Shown: positions 43,860 to 54,599, counted from the stretch's first letter. The stretch: 64,000 bases of DNA from Zygaena filipendulae (GCA_907165275.2 OU015663.1:6274501-6338500); one strand, 5' to 3'. Numbers and translations: made by a program. The notes: a model not told the origin generated them from the letters alone.

Positions 43860-45825
43860 CCATAGGTAACTGCCCGCCAGTAAAGTCCCGCAGGGAAAGT
43901 CCCTATGTCGGCCGTCGAAAGAAAGTAATTCACTGGATTAGTGGCCAGTGGGTAAGTGTTCTGGTGTTCCCCGCTCTCTCTCTCTCTAGTTCTCTACCTA
44001 CCTACTACACTATAACACTACAAACAAGGTGTATGTAAAGTGTTTTGTATTGATTAATAATAATAATAATTTTTAATATTTAGATTAGAGATACCTACTG
44101 AGATACGCAACGAAAAGTAAATATTTATCGTTTTGTTTACTAATGCGAATTAGGAAACAGTTTAGAAATGGATTATTTTATTATTCACTATAATTGATTT
44201 GAAATGGGCAAGAACTCAGAAGAATAACTAAAGCTATTGTTCTGAGAGCAAGAATCAAAGATAAAATGATTTTAGAGAAAAATATATGTCAAAAGAACTC
44301 TTAATAGTCACTCAGTTTTCATCTAAACATTGTGATTAATTAGATTCATAAAATACTGCAATCGACCATGTTTACTAAAACACCAATCACAGCAAATGAC
44401 GTCACAGTCTAGTTATGCCGTGCATGTTACTTGAGACATAAGTCTAGATATTTTATGTGTTATGCATTTCGATTGATTGCTGGATCATTTAATTATAAAT
44501 CCTGGAGACAACCTAACCCAACAAAGCCGAGCTAACATGACCTAACCCAACATATTTCACAGAAACTCAATTTAATGTCAATGAGTTTCTTTGAAAAACC
44601 CAACAACCCAATCATCCCAACAACCCAACTTCAAGTGTAGGTACTGTCAATTTGGCGGTACCGAAACGTAATAGACATGATTAGCAATAAGCCCTATTGT
44701 ATAACGAAGTTTTATCTGTTTTTATCAATCAAGTCGTGGAGAATTTTCGTATGTTAGTACCTAATGAATTTTTAGGGTTCCATACCTCAAAGGAAAAATA
44801 AACCTTAATAGATTCACTTCGTTGTCCTGTCTGTCTATCTGTGGATCCTTTTTCTTAGAAACGCCTTAAGGTATCCAATTGAAATTTACATTAAAACGTC
44901 TAGAGTACTTCCTGTTGACCTATATCTAATTATGAAAGGCAAGAAGTAATGTCTCGAAACACATGTACGCCGAAAACTGTGAGTTTGTAGTTGTATCACA
45001 AAAAAGTCAAAGCCAAATAATTTTATTCAAATATTGTGGCTCGTAACCGAATGATAGTACAAATTGGCTGAAATATAGTACGATACTATATTATATGTAG
45101 TATAATAGTACGGGTGGAAAGTGGCAACCCTAACCAAAATAGACAAGATCTACCACCGTCCTGTATGTTTATTTTACTCTTTGATCTACCAGCTACCATA
45201 CCTAAAATTTTCCCGGAAACCCCGGTGCGCGAGTCCGTCTCGCACTTAGTCAGTTTTTTATCCTATACCTAAGTTAACGGACGTTATTCGCTAGACGTTA
45301 TCGTTATCGCCCGTTATTATTATCCAGCGTTTTATCAAAGAAGTCATAACGGCGGATTGAAGTTGAACAGAATAAAGATTATTATTATCTTTAAATAGGT
45401 ATATAATTCTATAGGCGGCTAGATGCTTAGTATTATCAGGTACACACTACACTGTTGCCCATGGTACGATTACTGTTGCCTACGAATGAAACAACACAAA
45501 GAGGATCATCTTAATTTTGAAAGCTAAGAAGATTACAACGGTTAATAAAAAAAAAAAATATGCGGGAAAACCTCATTGGCGTATCTAGGGTTATTTTTCA
45601 GGGTGGGCGGTCCCTGACATGCCATGACCGATGCGAAACTCTGTAGGTACTTACTAACAACAACAAGCTTCTTTGAAAAATAAATAATAATATAATACTC
45701 AGGGGCTCGCGGGTGCAAACTTTTAAATATTAAGTCTATTTTGAAGAGTCGTCTGAGTTATTTTTCACCTATTATATCATATTAGAATTTCGAATCGGTA
45801 GTCCCACACTATGGGCACTAGACCA
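43860..45825. other. No recognisable gene
   Basis: AT-rich, with repeat scraps: TTAGGGTTCCATACCTCAAA at 44774 (GAACCCTA-type family), TGGCAACCCTA at 45121 (hAT-type end) and (AAT)n at 44055. Confidence 0.45.
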
Positions 45826-45829
45826 TCCT

Positions 45830-46069
45830 GCGGAGCTAGGATGCGAACTACGATATTATGTTTATCGAACGAAAGATAAAATTGTCGACACGACAAATAT
45901 TTGTGGGCGTCCAAGCAAAAAAGTGCATTAATGAGGTATTGAGTTAAGACTAAATTCGGTTAAACATTTTTTGCTGCCATGTTACCACTGGTAGACAAAA
46001 CGATTATGTCGACGAGAATCGATAAAATGGCTCGATAAAGTTTTATCGTGTTGCGCATCCTAGCTCCGC
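45830..46069. mobile_element. TIR element GCGGAGCTAGGATGC, copy B
   Basis: GCGGAGCTAGGATGCG at the left and CGCATCCTAGCTCCGC at the right. The interior nearly matches copy A (11151-11370), with a small insertion (GCTGCCATG) near 45974. Confidence 0.83.
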
Positions 46070-46079
46070 TGGGGTGGGT

Positions 46080-46268
46080 AATTCTCGCGAGAACTCCGAA
46101 AATACTGCGGGTGAAACCGTGGGGAGATTAAAAGTTCGATTTTTTAAATTCTTTCACTTATAAGAAGCTACAGTGATCCTGAGTGACATAGGCTACTTTT
46201 TTTCCCGGAATTCCCGTGGGAACTCCGAAATTACCGCGGGTGAAGAAACCACGGGGGACAGCTAGTAA
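46080..46268 (+). repeat. GCGGGG-type repeats
   Basis: Two ends: GGTGAAACCGTGGGGAG at about 46108 and GAAGAAACCACGGGGGACAG then CTAG at 46265. Confidence 0.65.
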
Positions 46269-46304
46269 TTTATAAAGTGACAATTTATATACGTAGGTAC
46301 CTAA

Positions 46305-46510
46305 ATCGCTATAGGTGTGCCTGTAATGTTTGAAGAGTTTCCTCTATTTCTCCATGATCCCATACAAGTATACCCTATCAAATAAAAAAATAATTCCAAA
46401 TCGGTCCAGCCGTCTTTGAGTACCTAATCGCGTAACAAAAATAAAAAATAAAAACCTAGGTACAGTCGAATTGAAAACCTCCTGCTTTTTTTTGGTAGTC
46501 TGTTAAAAAT
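46305..46510 (+). repeat. Copy of the 35605-36430 repeat
   Basis: AAATCGCTATAGGTGTGCCT, CAAATCGGTCCAGCCGTCTT and GGTAGTCTGTTAAAAA. Confidence 0.7.
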
Positions 46511-46514
46511 TAAA

Positions 46515-47340
46515 TGAAAACAAACTTTATTTGTTATGACTTGTAAACAGAGTTAAGTAAATTATTTTTCACTTCAGTAGCTTAAACATGTAGGTTTTGC
46601 TGCCTGAAATCAGTGAGCAAAATGCGATTTTGCTCAGTGAGTGAGACAAAGTAACTTTTAATTTTTGTTTTCAGAAAGCCACGAATATCTTATTCAGCCT
46701 TGGGTTAATCATACAATTCGAAACATTTACACTCTATCTCTTTCCCGCCATTAGAAAGAGACAGAGACAAAGATCAACCCTTTTGAAGTTCCGATTTTGA
46801 ATTCGACCTCAAAGACAAACACGTTCGGAAATTTGTACTTTTGCAAAAAGATAATTATGTCTTTTAATGTAATTTTTTGAATTTTTACTTATTGTTGTAT
46901 TTAAACGAAAATAAGTATTTACTGCAAATAAAACTGATATTTCATCTGTAAATAACTATTATCACCTAAAGTGTTCTCGTTGCTGAAGTGAAAAGTTATG
47001 TGTATTACACGAGAGCAAAGTTTTTTGCATCTCGTGCCTTTGAATCCCTCGCCATACTCAGGATTCAAAATCAGCACTCGCAGCAAAAAACGACTTTGCT
47101 CTCTTGTTGCACAAGTAACTATTTCATACCACCTGCTCGACAATGATTCCCACCATCCTGACTTCTGCCAGCTTTAATTTCACTATCTATGAAACGTATT
47201 TAATAAGATATAATATAAAAACGATAATATAATTTAATATGTTTTTTTTTTATTACAATTTCAAAATTATTTATAAAAAAAAATCGGAGCTAACTGAGCT
47301 CGCCACCTATTTTTTCTAGTTAATATAAGTCCAGACTACA
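46515..47340. other. No recognisable gene
   Basis: AT-rich DNA. The minus frame 46919-47143 has no family signal. Confidence 0.45.
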
Positions 47341-47429
47341 TTACGTCTTGACTCTTGGTATCAACGACGATGAAATCATATACCCAAATTGCCGCCAGCT
47401 CCCTAGCTATAACGAGTACGCCACCAAGT

Positions 47430-47570
47430 ACCGAGTAACGAAACGTTACACACAATTCACAAATGCATTTCGTTACCTACTCGCACCGCCCGCACCGCGC
47501 ACGACGTTATACTTTACACGTGGTACAAGTAACGAAATGCAAATTTTGTGTGTAACGTTATACCGTACGC
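47430..47570. repeat. Inverted repeat AACG...ATGCATTTCGTTAC
   Basis: AACGTTACACACAA...AATGCATTTCGTTAC is mirrored by GTAACGAAATGCAAA...TGTGTGTAACGTTAT. The ORF at 47348-47635 simply crosses it. Confidence 0.6.
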
Positions 47571-47911
47571 AATATGCGACACGACTGTGTGATACTCTAC
47601 CTACTATGTTATCGGGTATCCAAAATAACGAGTAATTATGCTATTTTTCTTTACTTTTGCACCATCTCGACGTAAAGCAAGGCTTTACATCCCAACCCAC
47701 TGAGCAAATAATCACTACGTTTTAGTTTCACTACGTTCGTTAGAGAAGGCACTTCCATACTAATCGCTGAACCGATCTATGAAAGCATTTTGTGCCAACC
47801 ATACCAATGCGATGTATGACGCGGTCATAGTTTGGTTAAGTATTCCAAAGTTGGTAAAGAAGTTCACGCATAAATCTATAGTAACTTTTGCTTCAAGGGA
47901 GTGTCGCTGGC

Positions 47912-48182
47912 TTTTTTTTTTTTTGACCCAGGGAAAAAGGGACCCGGAGGACGACAACGCCACCTACTTAGGCCGCCTCGAACCGAACTTGCCCCCAACA
48001 AGTCGGTGAGACGGCCCCGCCCGGTGCCTCATGCCGGGCGCGGCGCCGGATGAAATCAACGGCGCCGTACTCGCCGGCATTCTGGCCCACCTCTGGGTTC
48101 CTCTTGGCTTCACCGTGGGTGGACAGTCCACGGTTACTAAGCCCCCCCGCCACGACAAGGCGGGAACCCAATTCGGGGGGGG
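47912..48182 (-). mobile_element. GC-rich poly(A) retroposon, 15-bp TSD
   Basis: On the minus strand a GC-rich 270-bp sequence ends in CCCTGGGTC plus A13. GGGAGTGTCGCTGGC flanks it on both sides (47897-47911, 48183-48197). It is therefore a TPRT insertion, 5'-truncated, with a G/C run at its 5' junction. The body reads GVGS...LSTHGEAKRNPEVGQNAG in one frame; the parent is not identified (non-LTR retrotransposon 3' end or processed RNA). Confidence 0.83.
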
Positions 48183-48199
48183 GGGAGTGTCGCTGGCCT

Positions 48200-48645
48200 G
48201 ACCCAACCTAAGGGAGGGAGGTACCTAATGTTGTATGCACGTAGTGATTACCTTCTCTCTGGTTGTATGAAACAAAGATCAAAATATTATAATCATTCAC
48301 TTGGTATGAAACTCCCAAGGGAGTTGAGTTGAGAGTGATTTGAGTTTGGAACGGTAAAATTTGTAGGAAAACTCTTAGCATTTTTTCCTTTTTATGTGAT
48401 CTACCGTGGCGTAGTGGCCAGTTCGATTTTCGAATAAACCCTGCTTGACTTGCTCTCAAAAATTCCGGTAATCATCGGGTAAAACATCGAAATACATCTC
48501 ACTAATGCATTTCAATGTAAATAACTTAAAATAAAAGGTCTTACTTGGCTGTATCGCTGTATAGACTGTAATTCCTTTACCATGACTGAAAGGGGAAAAC
48601 TTTATTAAAAACGTATTAAAAAAACTTTTCGGTGAAAGCGCGTTA
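48200..48645. other. No recognisable gene
   Basis: An A-box-like GTGGCGTAGTGG at 48408 hints at a truncated SINE, but no B box follows. Confidence 0.4.
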
Positions 48646-48654
48646 GGTAGGTAC

Positions 48655-48947
48655 CTCAGACGCACAAACTACTTACGACCACACTCAGAGTCGACTTTAA
48701 TGATTACTTAGTAAGTATAGATTTTTAAAACAAATCTGCCGCAATCAGAGACGTTCAGTAAATTAATGTTAATTGGCATTTAGTGAGATGTAACTTAATT
48801 AGTTAAATGCCAATTAATATTAATTTATTAAACTTGTCTGATTGCGGCAGTTTTGTTTTAAAAATCTATACTTAACTAAGTAATCATTAAAGTCGACTCT
48901 GAGTGCGGCGGTTAGAGATACTACACGGACTTTTTATTTCGTCTGAG
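48655..48947. mobile_element. 293-bp CTCAGACG element, 8-bp TSD
   Basis: CTCAGACG at the left, TTTTTATTTCGTCTGAG at the right, GTAGGTAC on both sides (48647-48654, 48948-48955). Most of its length is a nested Tourist-like MITE; without it and one TTA, only about 54 bp remain. Confidence 0.88.
48676..48911. mobile_element. Tourist/Harbinger-like MITE copy 2, TSD TTA
   Basis: CGACCACACTCAGAGTCGAC to GTCGACTCTGAGTGCGGCGG, TTA on both sides (48673-48675, 48912-48914). Strongly similar to 40785-41021 throughout. Confidence 0.88.
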
Positions 48948-48959
48948 GTAGGTACCTAC

Positions 48960-49745
48960 ATTTTCTTTGATCAAAACTACGGTAAAATCACAAATGGTGT
49001 ACTAAGTACTTGCATGGGATTTATGATAAGAAATTAGGTCATTATTTCAAAAATAAAGCTCGAGAAAAGCGTGTTCGTGAAAGATGTGTAATTGTGTAAT
49101 AAAGATAATAATTTTAATCACTACGTGATGTGAAAATTTTTTATTCTGTCAAACGGATGAAAGGGAACGACTTATTTTATTAGGGAAAAAGCTCTTCCAT
49201 GGAAAACAAAAGAAGTAAGTGCATACAATCCACACATATTTTTCTTTTTCTGAAGTTTTTTACTTTAAAATGCGTAGGTAAGATGCATTTCGATTCTTTA
49301 CTGGAACTTTTGGAAGAAACTCGACACCTCGACACAGATCAACCTTTGGATATTGAAATTATCTAATTATACACATGACCCTGTCAATACGACAGTGACA
49401 TCTCTAACACAGATTAATAAGGCGTAATTTTTAACTTGTGACGTCATTCCGCGTTTTGGCGGTAAAGTCAAAAGAAGGAACTTTGAAGCGCTTGTGAATC
49501 GAATCGAAACGCTCTATTTAATGAATTTATTCATATATATTTTTTCTTTTTCTTGATTTGTTTAAGTAGGCCATATATCTTTAAAATAGACTTAAAAAAA
49601 AATCATGTTAGTACCATAATCTCTACCCTCCTTATTACTATTGGCACCATTGATATACCCTCAGAGCAATAACAGTAGCATATTCTTCTGAGGATATTAT
49701 ATTATTATACCACATTGGCACAGATAATAAAATACTATACTAGGA
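48960..49745. other. No recognisable gene
   Basis: AT-rich DNA without recognised elements. Confidence 0.45.
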
Positions 49746-49749
49746 ACCA

Positions 49750-49854
49750 GGAATACACAACACCATATTGTACGACACCAGAAGGTACAGCACTGGAATA
49801 CGAGACACTGGATTGTACGACGCCGGAATGTAAAGCACCGGAATTGGTGACACC
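49750..49854 (+). repeat. 15-bp minisatellite, seven units
   Basis: Seven consecutive 15-mers around GGAATGTACGACACC, diverged but in exact register. Because 15 is divisible by 3, the open frame reads EYTTP-YCTTP-EGTAL-EYETL-DCTTP and two more pentapeptides. Confidence 0.8.
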
Positions 49855-50163
49855 GCTCCTATTGGTTGATGAAATCAAGCCTCCTTTCTTTGTGCTCGTT
49901 TACGTTACTTACCTAAATACTGGGTCAAGTTATTGTAGAGCCAAGCTTATAACCAGGCGCGGTCGCAGCCTGAAATTTTGGAGGGGGTCACTCACTACAC
50001 TAATAAAAAATAGGTCATTTCCAAGTTATTTAGGCCATCGTACGTAGTTCATAAAAACACCACTAGATATCAGCAAACTATAAATTTATCGCTATTAGGG
50101 GATAGCTAGAAATTTCCTTTTATAATTTGGCAAATTTGAGATTTTTCAATTTGACCTTAGATT

Positions 50164-50202
50164 GGGGGGGGGTCATGTCCCCTGTGACCCCCCCCCCCCC
50201 CC
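50164..50202. repeat. G10...C17 hairpin
   Basis: TTG10TCATGTCCCCTGTGAC then a long C run. Strong fold; likely hard to sequence accurately. Confidence 0.75.
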
Positions 50203-50275
50203 CTTCGGACCGAATCGCAATCGAAACCAAATCGGCAAAGTTGAACCCACTTAGCAAAGTTGCAGCGTTCTACGG

Positions 50276-50390
50276 TATCAGATCTCATGTAGAGCCAAGC
50301 TTATTAACTCTACACACCCTAACTCTACAAGGCTTATTTAGAATATGTGGCTTGTAGAGTAATAAGCTTGGCTCTACATGAGATCTGATA
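50276..50390. repeat. 38-bp-arm inverted repeat
   Basis: TATCAGATCTCATGTAGAGC with CAAGCTTATTAACTCTAC is mirrored by GTAGAGTAATAAGCTTG and GCTCTACATGAGATCTGATA, with one mismatch. It forms the left border of repeat copy 2. Confidence 0.8.
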
Positions 50391-50890
50391 ACTTTTTGTC
50401 AGTGGACTCGTCTTGGCATCATTTTACATGAAAATGTTTTTGATGGGATTTCATTTTTTTTTGTAAGTCAAAATTGCGAAATTCTCATACAAACTTCCAG
50501 CCCCTAGTTTAAGGGGTTAGGGGATAAAAGTTACAAGTTTTATAATTGTTTTATTGTTTGTGTACTAATACTAGCTTACATGCCAAATTTTAGCTTTCTA
50601 GGACATTAGGAAGTACCCTAAGAATTTTGATGATCATCAGTCAGTGACGAAATCAGGGTTTTTTAGATATCAATGAAATCTAAAGTACAAGAGCTATGCG
50701 ATTAAAACTTTATATGTTTGATAAGTTCACTATTGACAACATATCCCGACAATTTCGTTTATCTGGTATAATCCAAACCAAAGTTATAAGGGGTCAAAAA
50801 AACGACGCAGCGCTTCGAAAAAAGATAGGTAGTGCTCTCGCTTCGCTTGGCTCGTCTTGGCGGGGGTACTACCGTGCCCCCAGAGCCCCC
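50356..50890 (+). repeat. 550-bp dispersed repeat, copy 2
   Basis: Aligns with 32090-32640 from AAGCTTGGCTCTACATGAGA to GGCGGGGGTACTACCGTGCC. Confidence 0.85.
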
Positions 50891-51019
50891 ACATGAGAGC
50901 ATTACTGTCGGGGCCACATCATGAACTGATTACAAGGTAGTGTACCCCAATTTTGCTATCGAATTTCCGTCATATTTTGAGACAGTACTAAAACTCAGTT
51001 ACTAATAAACAAAATTTTA

Positions 51020-51295
51020 ACAAAAAAATTAAAACCGGCTTCAAAAAAAACACAAAACTAAAAATCTAAAAATAAAAAGCTAAAAAAAAACAACATACCG
51101 ATTTAATCCAAAAGACAAAAACACACGTAATATTATTATTGGTTTGTGCTACCACTGATCGGTTTGAATTCGGTGACAAGCCCGCTGGGGTTTGCCCACT
51201 TGGGTTGTCCTACTCACGAAGAGCTGGTGGCGGGAGTCGACTTAGCCCATCTACCCCCTCCATATTTGGCCTCCTTTTTGGAAGTCGGTTAAAAA
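51020..51295 (-). repeat. Foldback-family copy, left arm plus spacer
   Basis: TTAAAACCGGCTTCAAAAA, CATACCGATTTAATCCAAAA, GTGCTACCACTGATCGG, ending CTTTTTGGAAGTCGGTTAAA. It lacks the long right arm of 35143-35530. Confidence 0.75.
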
Positions 51296-51356
51296 CTACC
51301 TGCATTGTGTTGAATACTACTAAACTGAGCACGAAGCCGGCTAGGCCATGAAATCC

Positions 51357-51386
51357 GGTCTCGCCAATTCCGGTGCTGTACATTCT
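51357..51386 (+). repeat. 15-bp minisatellite, two units (left of insert)
   Basis: GGTCTCGCCAATTCC and GGTGCTGTACATTCT, the reverse complement of the 49750 unit. Confidence 0.65.
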
Positions 51387-51702
51387 GGAAAGAGTACTTC
51401 TACAAGCGAGCAAGAGAAATTGGTATATGGTATAAAACCATTCAATCAGAACCCCTACGGATACCCTCGTTCGGCAACTATTTCTATGTGTCCGGAACGA
51501 GTCATACAGGAGGCAACTGTTCATGGAATATCCATCATTGAGGGAACTGGGAGGATTTAATTGTGCTTTGGCCTTCCCACTTTGTGAGGAGGCGAAAGCA
51601 CTTTATTATTTGGTTAGGTTAGGACTTAGGCTAAGATAAGTAAGTAGTACACCATTTGTAGCTGTATAGAGCGACATTCAAATAAAGATTTAAAAAAAAA
51701 CC
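51387..51702 (+). mobile_element. Poly(A) retroposon inside the minisatellite
   Basis: About 316 bp between two blocks of the same 15-bp array. It ends AATAAAGATTT plus A9, as a retroposed RNA would. A 70-codon frame that begins in the array runs to 51560 (YGIKPFNQNPYGYPRSATIS, MCPERVIQEATVHGISIIEG) and stops. The source RNA is not recognised. Confidence 0.6.
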
Positions 51703-51762
51703 GGCGTCGTACAATCTCGTGTCGTGCATTCCGGTGTCGCGTTTTCCGGTGCTGTACAGTCA
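51703..51762 (+). repeat. 15-bp minisatellite, four units (right of insert)
   Basis: GGCGTCGTACAATCT, CGTGTCGTGCATTCC, GGTGTCGCGTTTTCC and GGTGCTGTACAGTCA in exact 15-bp register. Confidence 0.75.
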
Positions 51763-52099
51763 CAGGGACTGATGAGTGACGAGTAGGTACCTACTTTTAG
51801 ATTGATTACCAAAATTACTATTTGAGTCAGGATTCGGGACTCGGTTTCTCTTTTAAGTTGTCATTTTATGTAAATAATGCGTATCTATCTCCACAATAGC
51901 AACTTTTTTGAAGAATAATTAGCTTATTTGTCAATTGTGTGAGCTGCGACTTGTGAGTGGTCGTTGTGGCGGTCATTAATGCGCATAGTCAAAACTCAAA
52001 ACATTGCGCATGTAGGCTACCTCTGCGGAGTCGATCGACCACCCACCACTGCCAGGCGCCAGGCCGACACTTTCCGCCAAACGGACTGGACTAGGTCCT

Positions 52100-52255
52100 G
52101 ACTCCTGTCAGCGAAAAAATCGAACGGATCTAAAAGTACCTATCTACAGTCGACACGCATTTATTCTGGTGCCTAGTGGATGTAACAAAGTGAATTTACC
52201 TACACAATCGTTCCTTGTTTATATTTTAAGTGGCAGTCAACGTATTTTAAATCAA
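52100..52255 (+). other. Candidate untranslated 5' exon and promoter region
   Basis: A CpG-richer, apparently single-copy segment (51960-52110, with GCGCAT motifs) leads into a stretch ending ATTTTAAATCAA|GTAAGTGA, a near-consensus splice donor at 52256. It has no long frame. It may be the 5' UTR exon of the gene whose first coding exon is proposed at 54152-54189. The start is a guess; only the donor is clear. Confidence 0.28.
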
Positions 52256-52259
52256 GTAA

Positions 52260-53870
52260 GTGATTTTTTTGTTAGTAAGGCTTGAAATCTGAAAATGTAT
52301 GATCCATATCGCAATTTACTAATTAGTAATTACCTACAATGTTATGATCTTGTTAACTGTCAAGATATTTTCTTCTCTTATCGTCATAGGACCCTGTCTA
52401 GATAGAAATTTTACTTCTTTGAAACAATTAAAATGTATGATTGGCTTTCTCAATGATAACAGCTTACTAGGATTAATTCTACCTTTATACCAATTACCAA
52501 AGTAAAGTGCAGGGGCGGTTTTACCTACACACCTCAATTTTTGAATTTTCTTGGGAACTCTGTATTGGAATAAAAAGTACTGTATCCTATTTCAAGGCCT
52601 AAGTAAACGTGAGTAAATAAATAAAAAAAAAAAAAAAAACCGAAATAACTCATCATTATACAAAGTAGCTAATATGCATGTTTCCCACATGTGTGAACTT
52701 ACAGTTTTTGTCTCAAACCTTATTTTTTGTTCACTATACTCAGTAAACAAAATAAACATAACTTTTAACTTTAACAGTCAATCAAATGTAAGCCTATGCA
52801 CTGTATCTTAGATGTGCGAGTTTATAATAATAATAATAATAATAGTTTTATTTCAGGCAATAAACCCATAAAATAAACCCATAAAACCCATAAAATTCTA
52901 ATAGGTATAAAAAAGGTAATAAATTTATATTCAAGGATATTTAAGCCTCAATATCTGTAATATAAAAGTTATCATATTTTGCATCATTTTGTCTGTAAAA
53001 TATCCCCTGTACCCATAACTTTCTTTTAAATATCTTCAACATATTATACTCATGTTAAGTCAAACCTTTCAAATCTGTTTGCTAGTGTTTCTGTGAGGCG
53101 AGTTCAAGCTTACAAGCACATAAAGATTTAAATTGTCCACAGATTATACTTTAAAATTAAGATTCATTTAAAGCTAATATCAAAAGCTTAATTTAAAGAA
53201 CTATATAGAGGGTTCTTGAAAAAACTAGGCCATTAAGTAAAAACACTATTGTTTCTAACCATAGGCATTTTTCCTATAAGTAATAAGTGACAAGTGCATC
53301 ACATAACTCTCATACAATATTTTCATAACTTCATACAACTTATGAGACACATTATAATTATCTTATCACAAAATTATATGCTCATACATAGGTATATGAC
53401 ATCACAGGTAGGTATGACAGGTGCATCACATAACTCTGCCTGATACCTTAGGTAATTTAAAAGCTCATACATAAATATGACCATAGGCTTTTACCAAAGA
53501 ATACAGAATACCTATACTCATATAAAGAGTCCTTCCTCATACCCTGCAATATCAGGCAAGTTTCTTGGTAAATTCTGACGAAAGTTTGACACAATATGTA
53601 GAATCCACATGTGACAATTATTCAATGACAGCTGACTGTTACTGTCAGCTCGCTGCCAACCTTACGTTACACACACATACACAACATGTGTATGTAACAA
53701 GCCGGCCGTCTTTACTAGTGGGAAAGTAGGTACTTGAATCAGTTGATTTGTATGGAGTGTCGCTGGGCTGCTTTTACTAAAAGAGAGAAAGAGAGAGACA
53801 GAGAGACGTTTTACATGTGACTAGTATTTAATTAAATTAATTTTAGTGTATATATATTACCCAGATCAAC
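52260..53870. other. No recognisable gene
   Basis: AT-rich, possibly intronic. (AAT)n at 52829-52846, purine-rich GAGA tract at 53782-53806. The minus frame 52334-52537 is unsupported. Confidence 0.45.
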
Positions 53871-54151
53871 ATTTTTTTTCTATTTAAGTGATAAGTTAGC
53901 TGTGTGGTCGCGAAGTATTTCGGAATTTCGGTTTGCATTCTTTTGTCTATCAGAAATGCTCATTATGAATACAGTTTTCTCTGGTCTAGCCACTGGTTTT
54001 GCTTGCATTGTTGGAAACCCCTTAAGGACTATACAAACCAAACTCGTGAATGGAAAGTGTTGTTTTGACACTTTTCTTTCTTGCCTCCCCTCCCCCCCGT
54101 GCACGCGCATGACTGGGGGGCGGTCTATGAAAAACCGCGTGGACCATCGGG

Positions 54152-54189
54152 ATGGAGCTGACGCGCGACGCCACCATCAACCAAGTTAG
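54152..54189 (+). CDS. Candidate short first coding exon of an unseen downstream gene
   Basis: In a small GC-rich island (54090-54190) an ATG in good context opens MELTRDATINQV and runs into the strong donor TTAG|GTAAGC at 54190. An in-frame TGA at 54128 closes the frame upstream. Codon use (CTG, ACG, CGC, GAC, GCC, ACC, ATC) is unlike the AT-rich surroundings. Upstream (54066-54097) is a strong pyrimidine tract with no AG until 54156-54157, so an alternative is a 32-nt microexon starting at 54158. No matching downstream exon was found in the window, so the gene would continue past 64000. Product not recognised. Confidence 0.4.
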
Positions 54190-54249
54190 GTAAGCTGCGA
54201 TGGCTGGTCATGATCCTCCTCGAGGCTCGATCTCATACAACCACTCTTA

Positions 54250-54595
54250 AGGTCCATTTATATCTACAGATATTGAACGTGCCAGACACGTTCCGTCGCT
54301 GACAAAATAATATCCTCCTATAAGCGCGCTTCTATCGTAATTCGTAACACGCCGCGCAGACGCGGACAGACATGGGCCAGTATTCGCGGAAAGAATATTT
54401 TGTCTCGCGGTTCATTTCTATACGTGTCTGTGGCTACATGTCGAGCAGGGTGAATAATAGAGCATCGGAACCGTGCAGTCGTCTTTTGTAAATAGACGGT
54501 GTACCTATGTTGGTTTTTTCCCTCATTTTTTTCTTGCACGTTTCTGGCACGGAACTTGTCTGGCTCGCTCAATGTCTGTAGATATAAATGGACCC
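54250..54595 (-). mobile_element. Harbinger-like TIR element copy 2, TSD TTA
   Basis: AGGTCCATTTATATCTACAG at the left, CTGTAGATATAAATGGACCC at the right, TTA on both sides (54247-54249, 54596-54598). Inverted relative to copy 1 (42918). A minus frame (54318-54635) carries VYLQKTTARFRCSI and PRDKIFFPRIL. Confidence 0.85.
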
Positions 54596-54599
54596 TTAT

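Noticed and set aside
47964..48206. GC-rich minus ORFs of 67-80 aa
   Set aside because: They lie in a 5'-truncated retroposon with poly(A) and TSD; no intact gene is present.
48405..48445. tRNA-like A box (GTGGCGTAGTGG)
   Set aside because: No B box or cloverleaf follows; at most a SINE stub.
49750..51762. Regular short repeats as a possible CRISPR array
   Set aside because: The 15-bp units are contiguous with no unique spacers, and the genome is an animal's.
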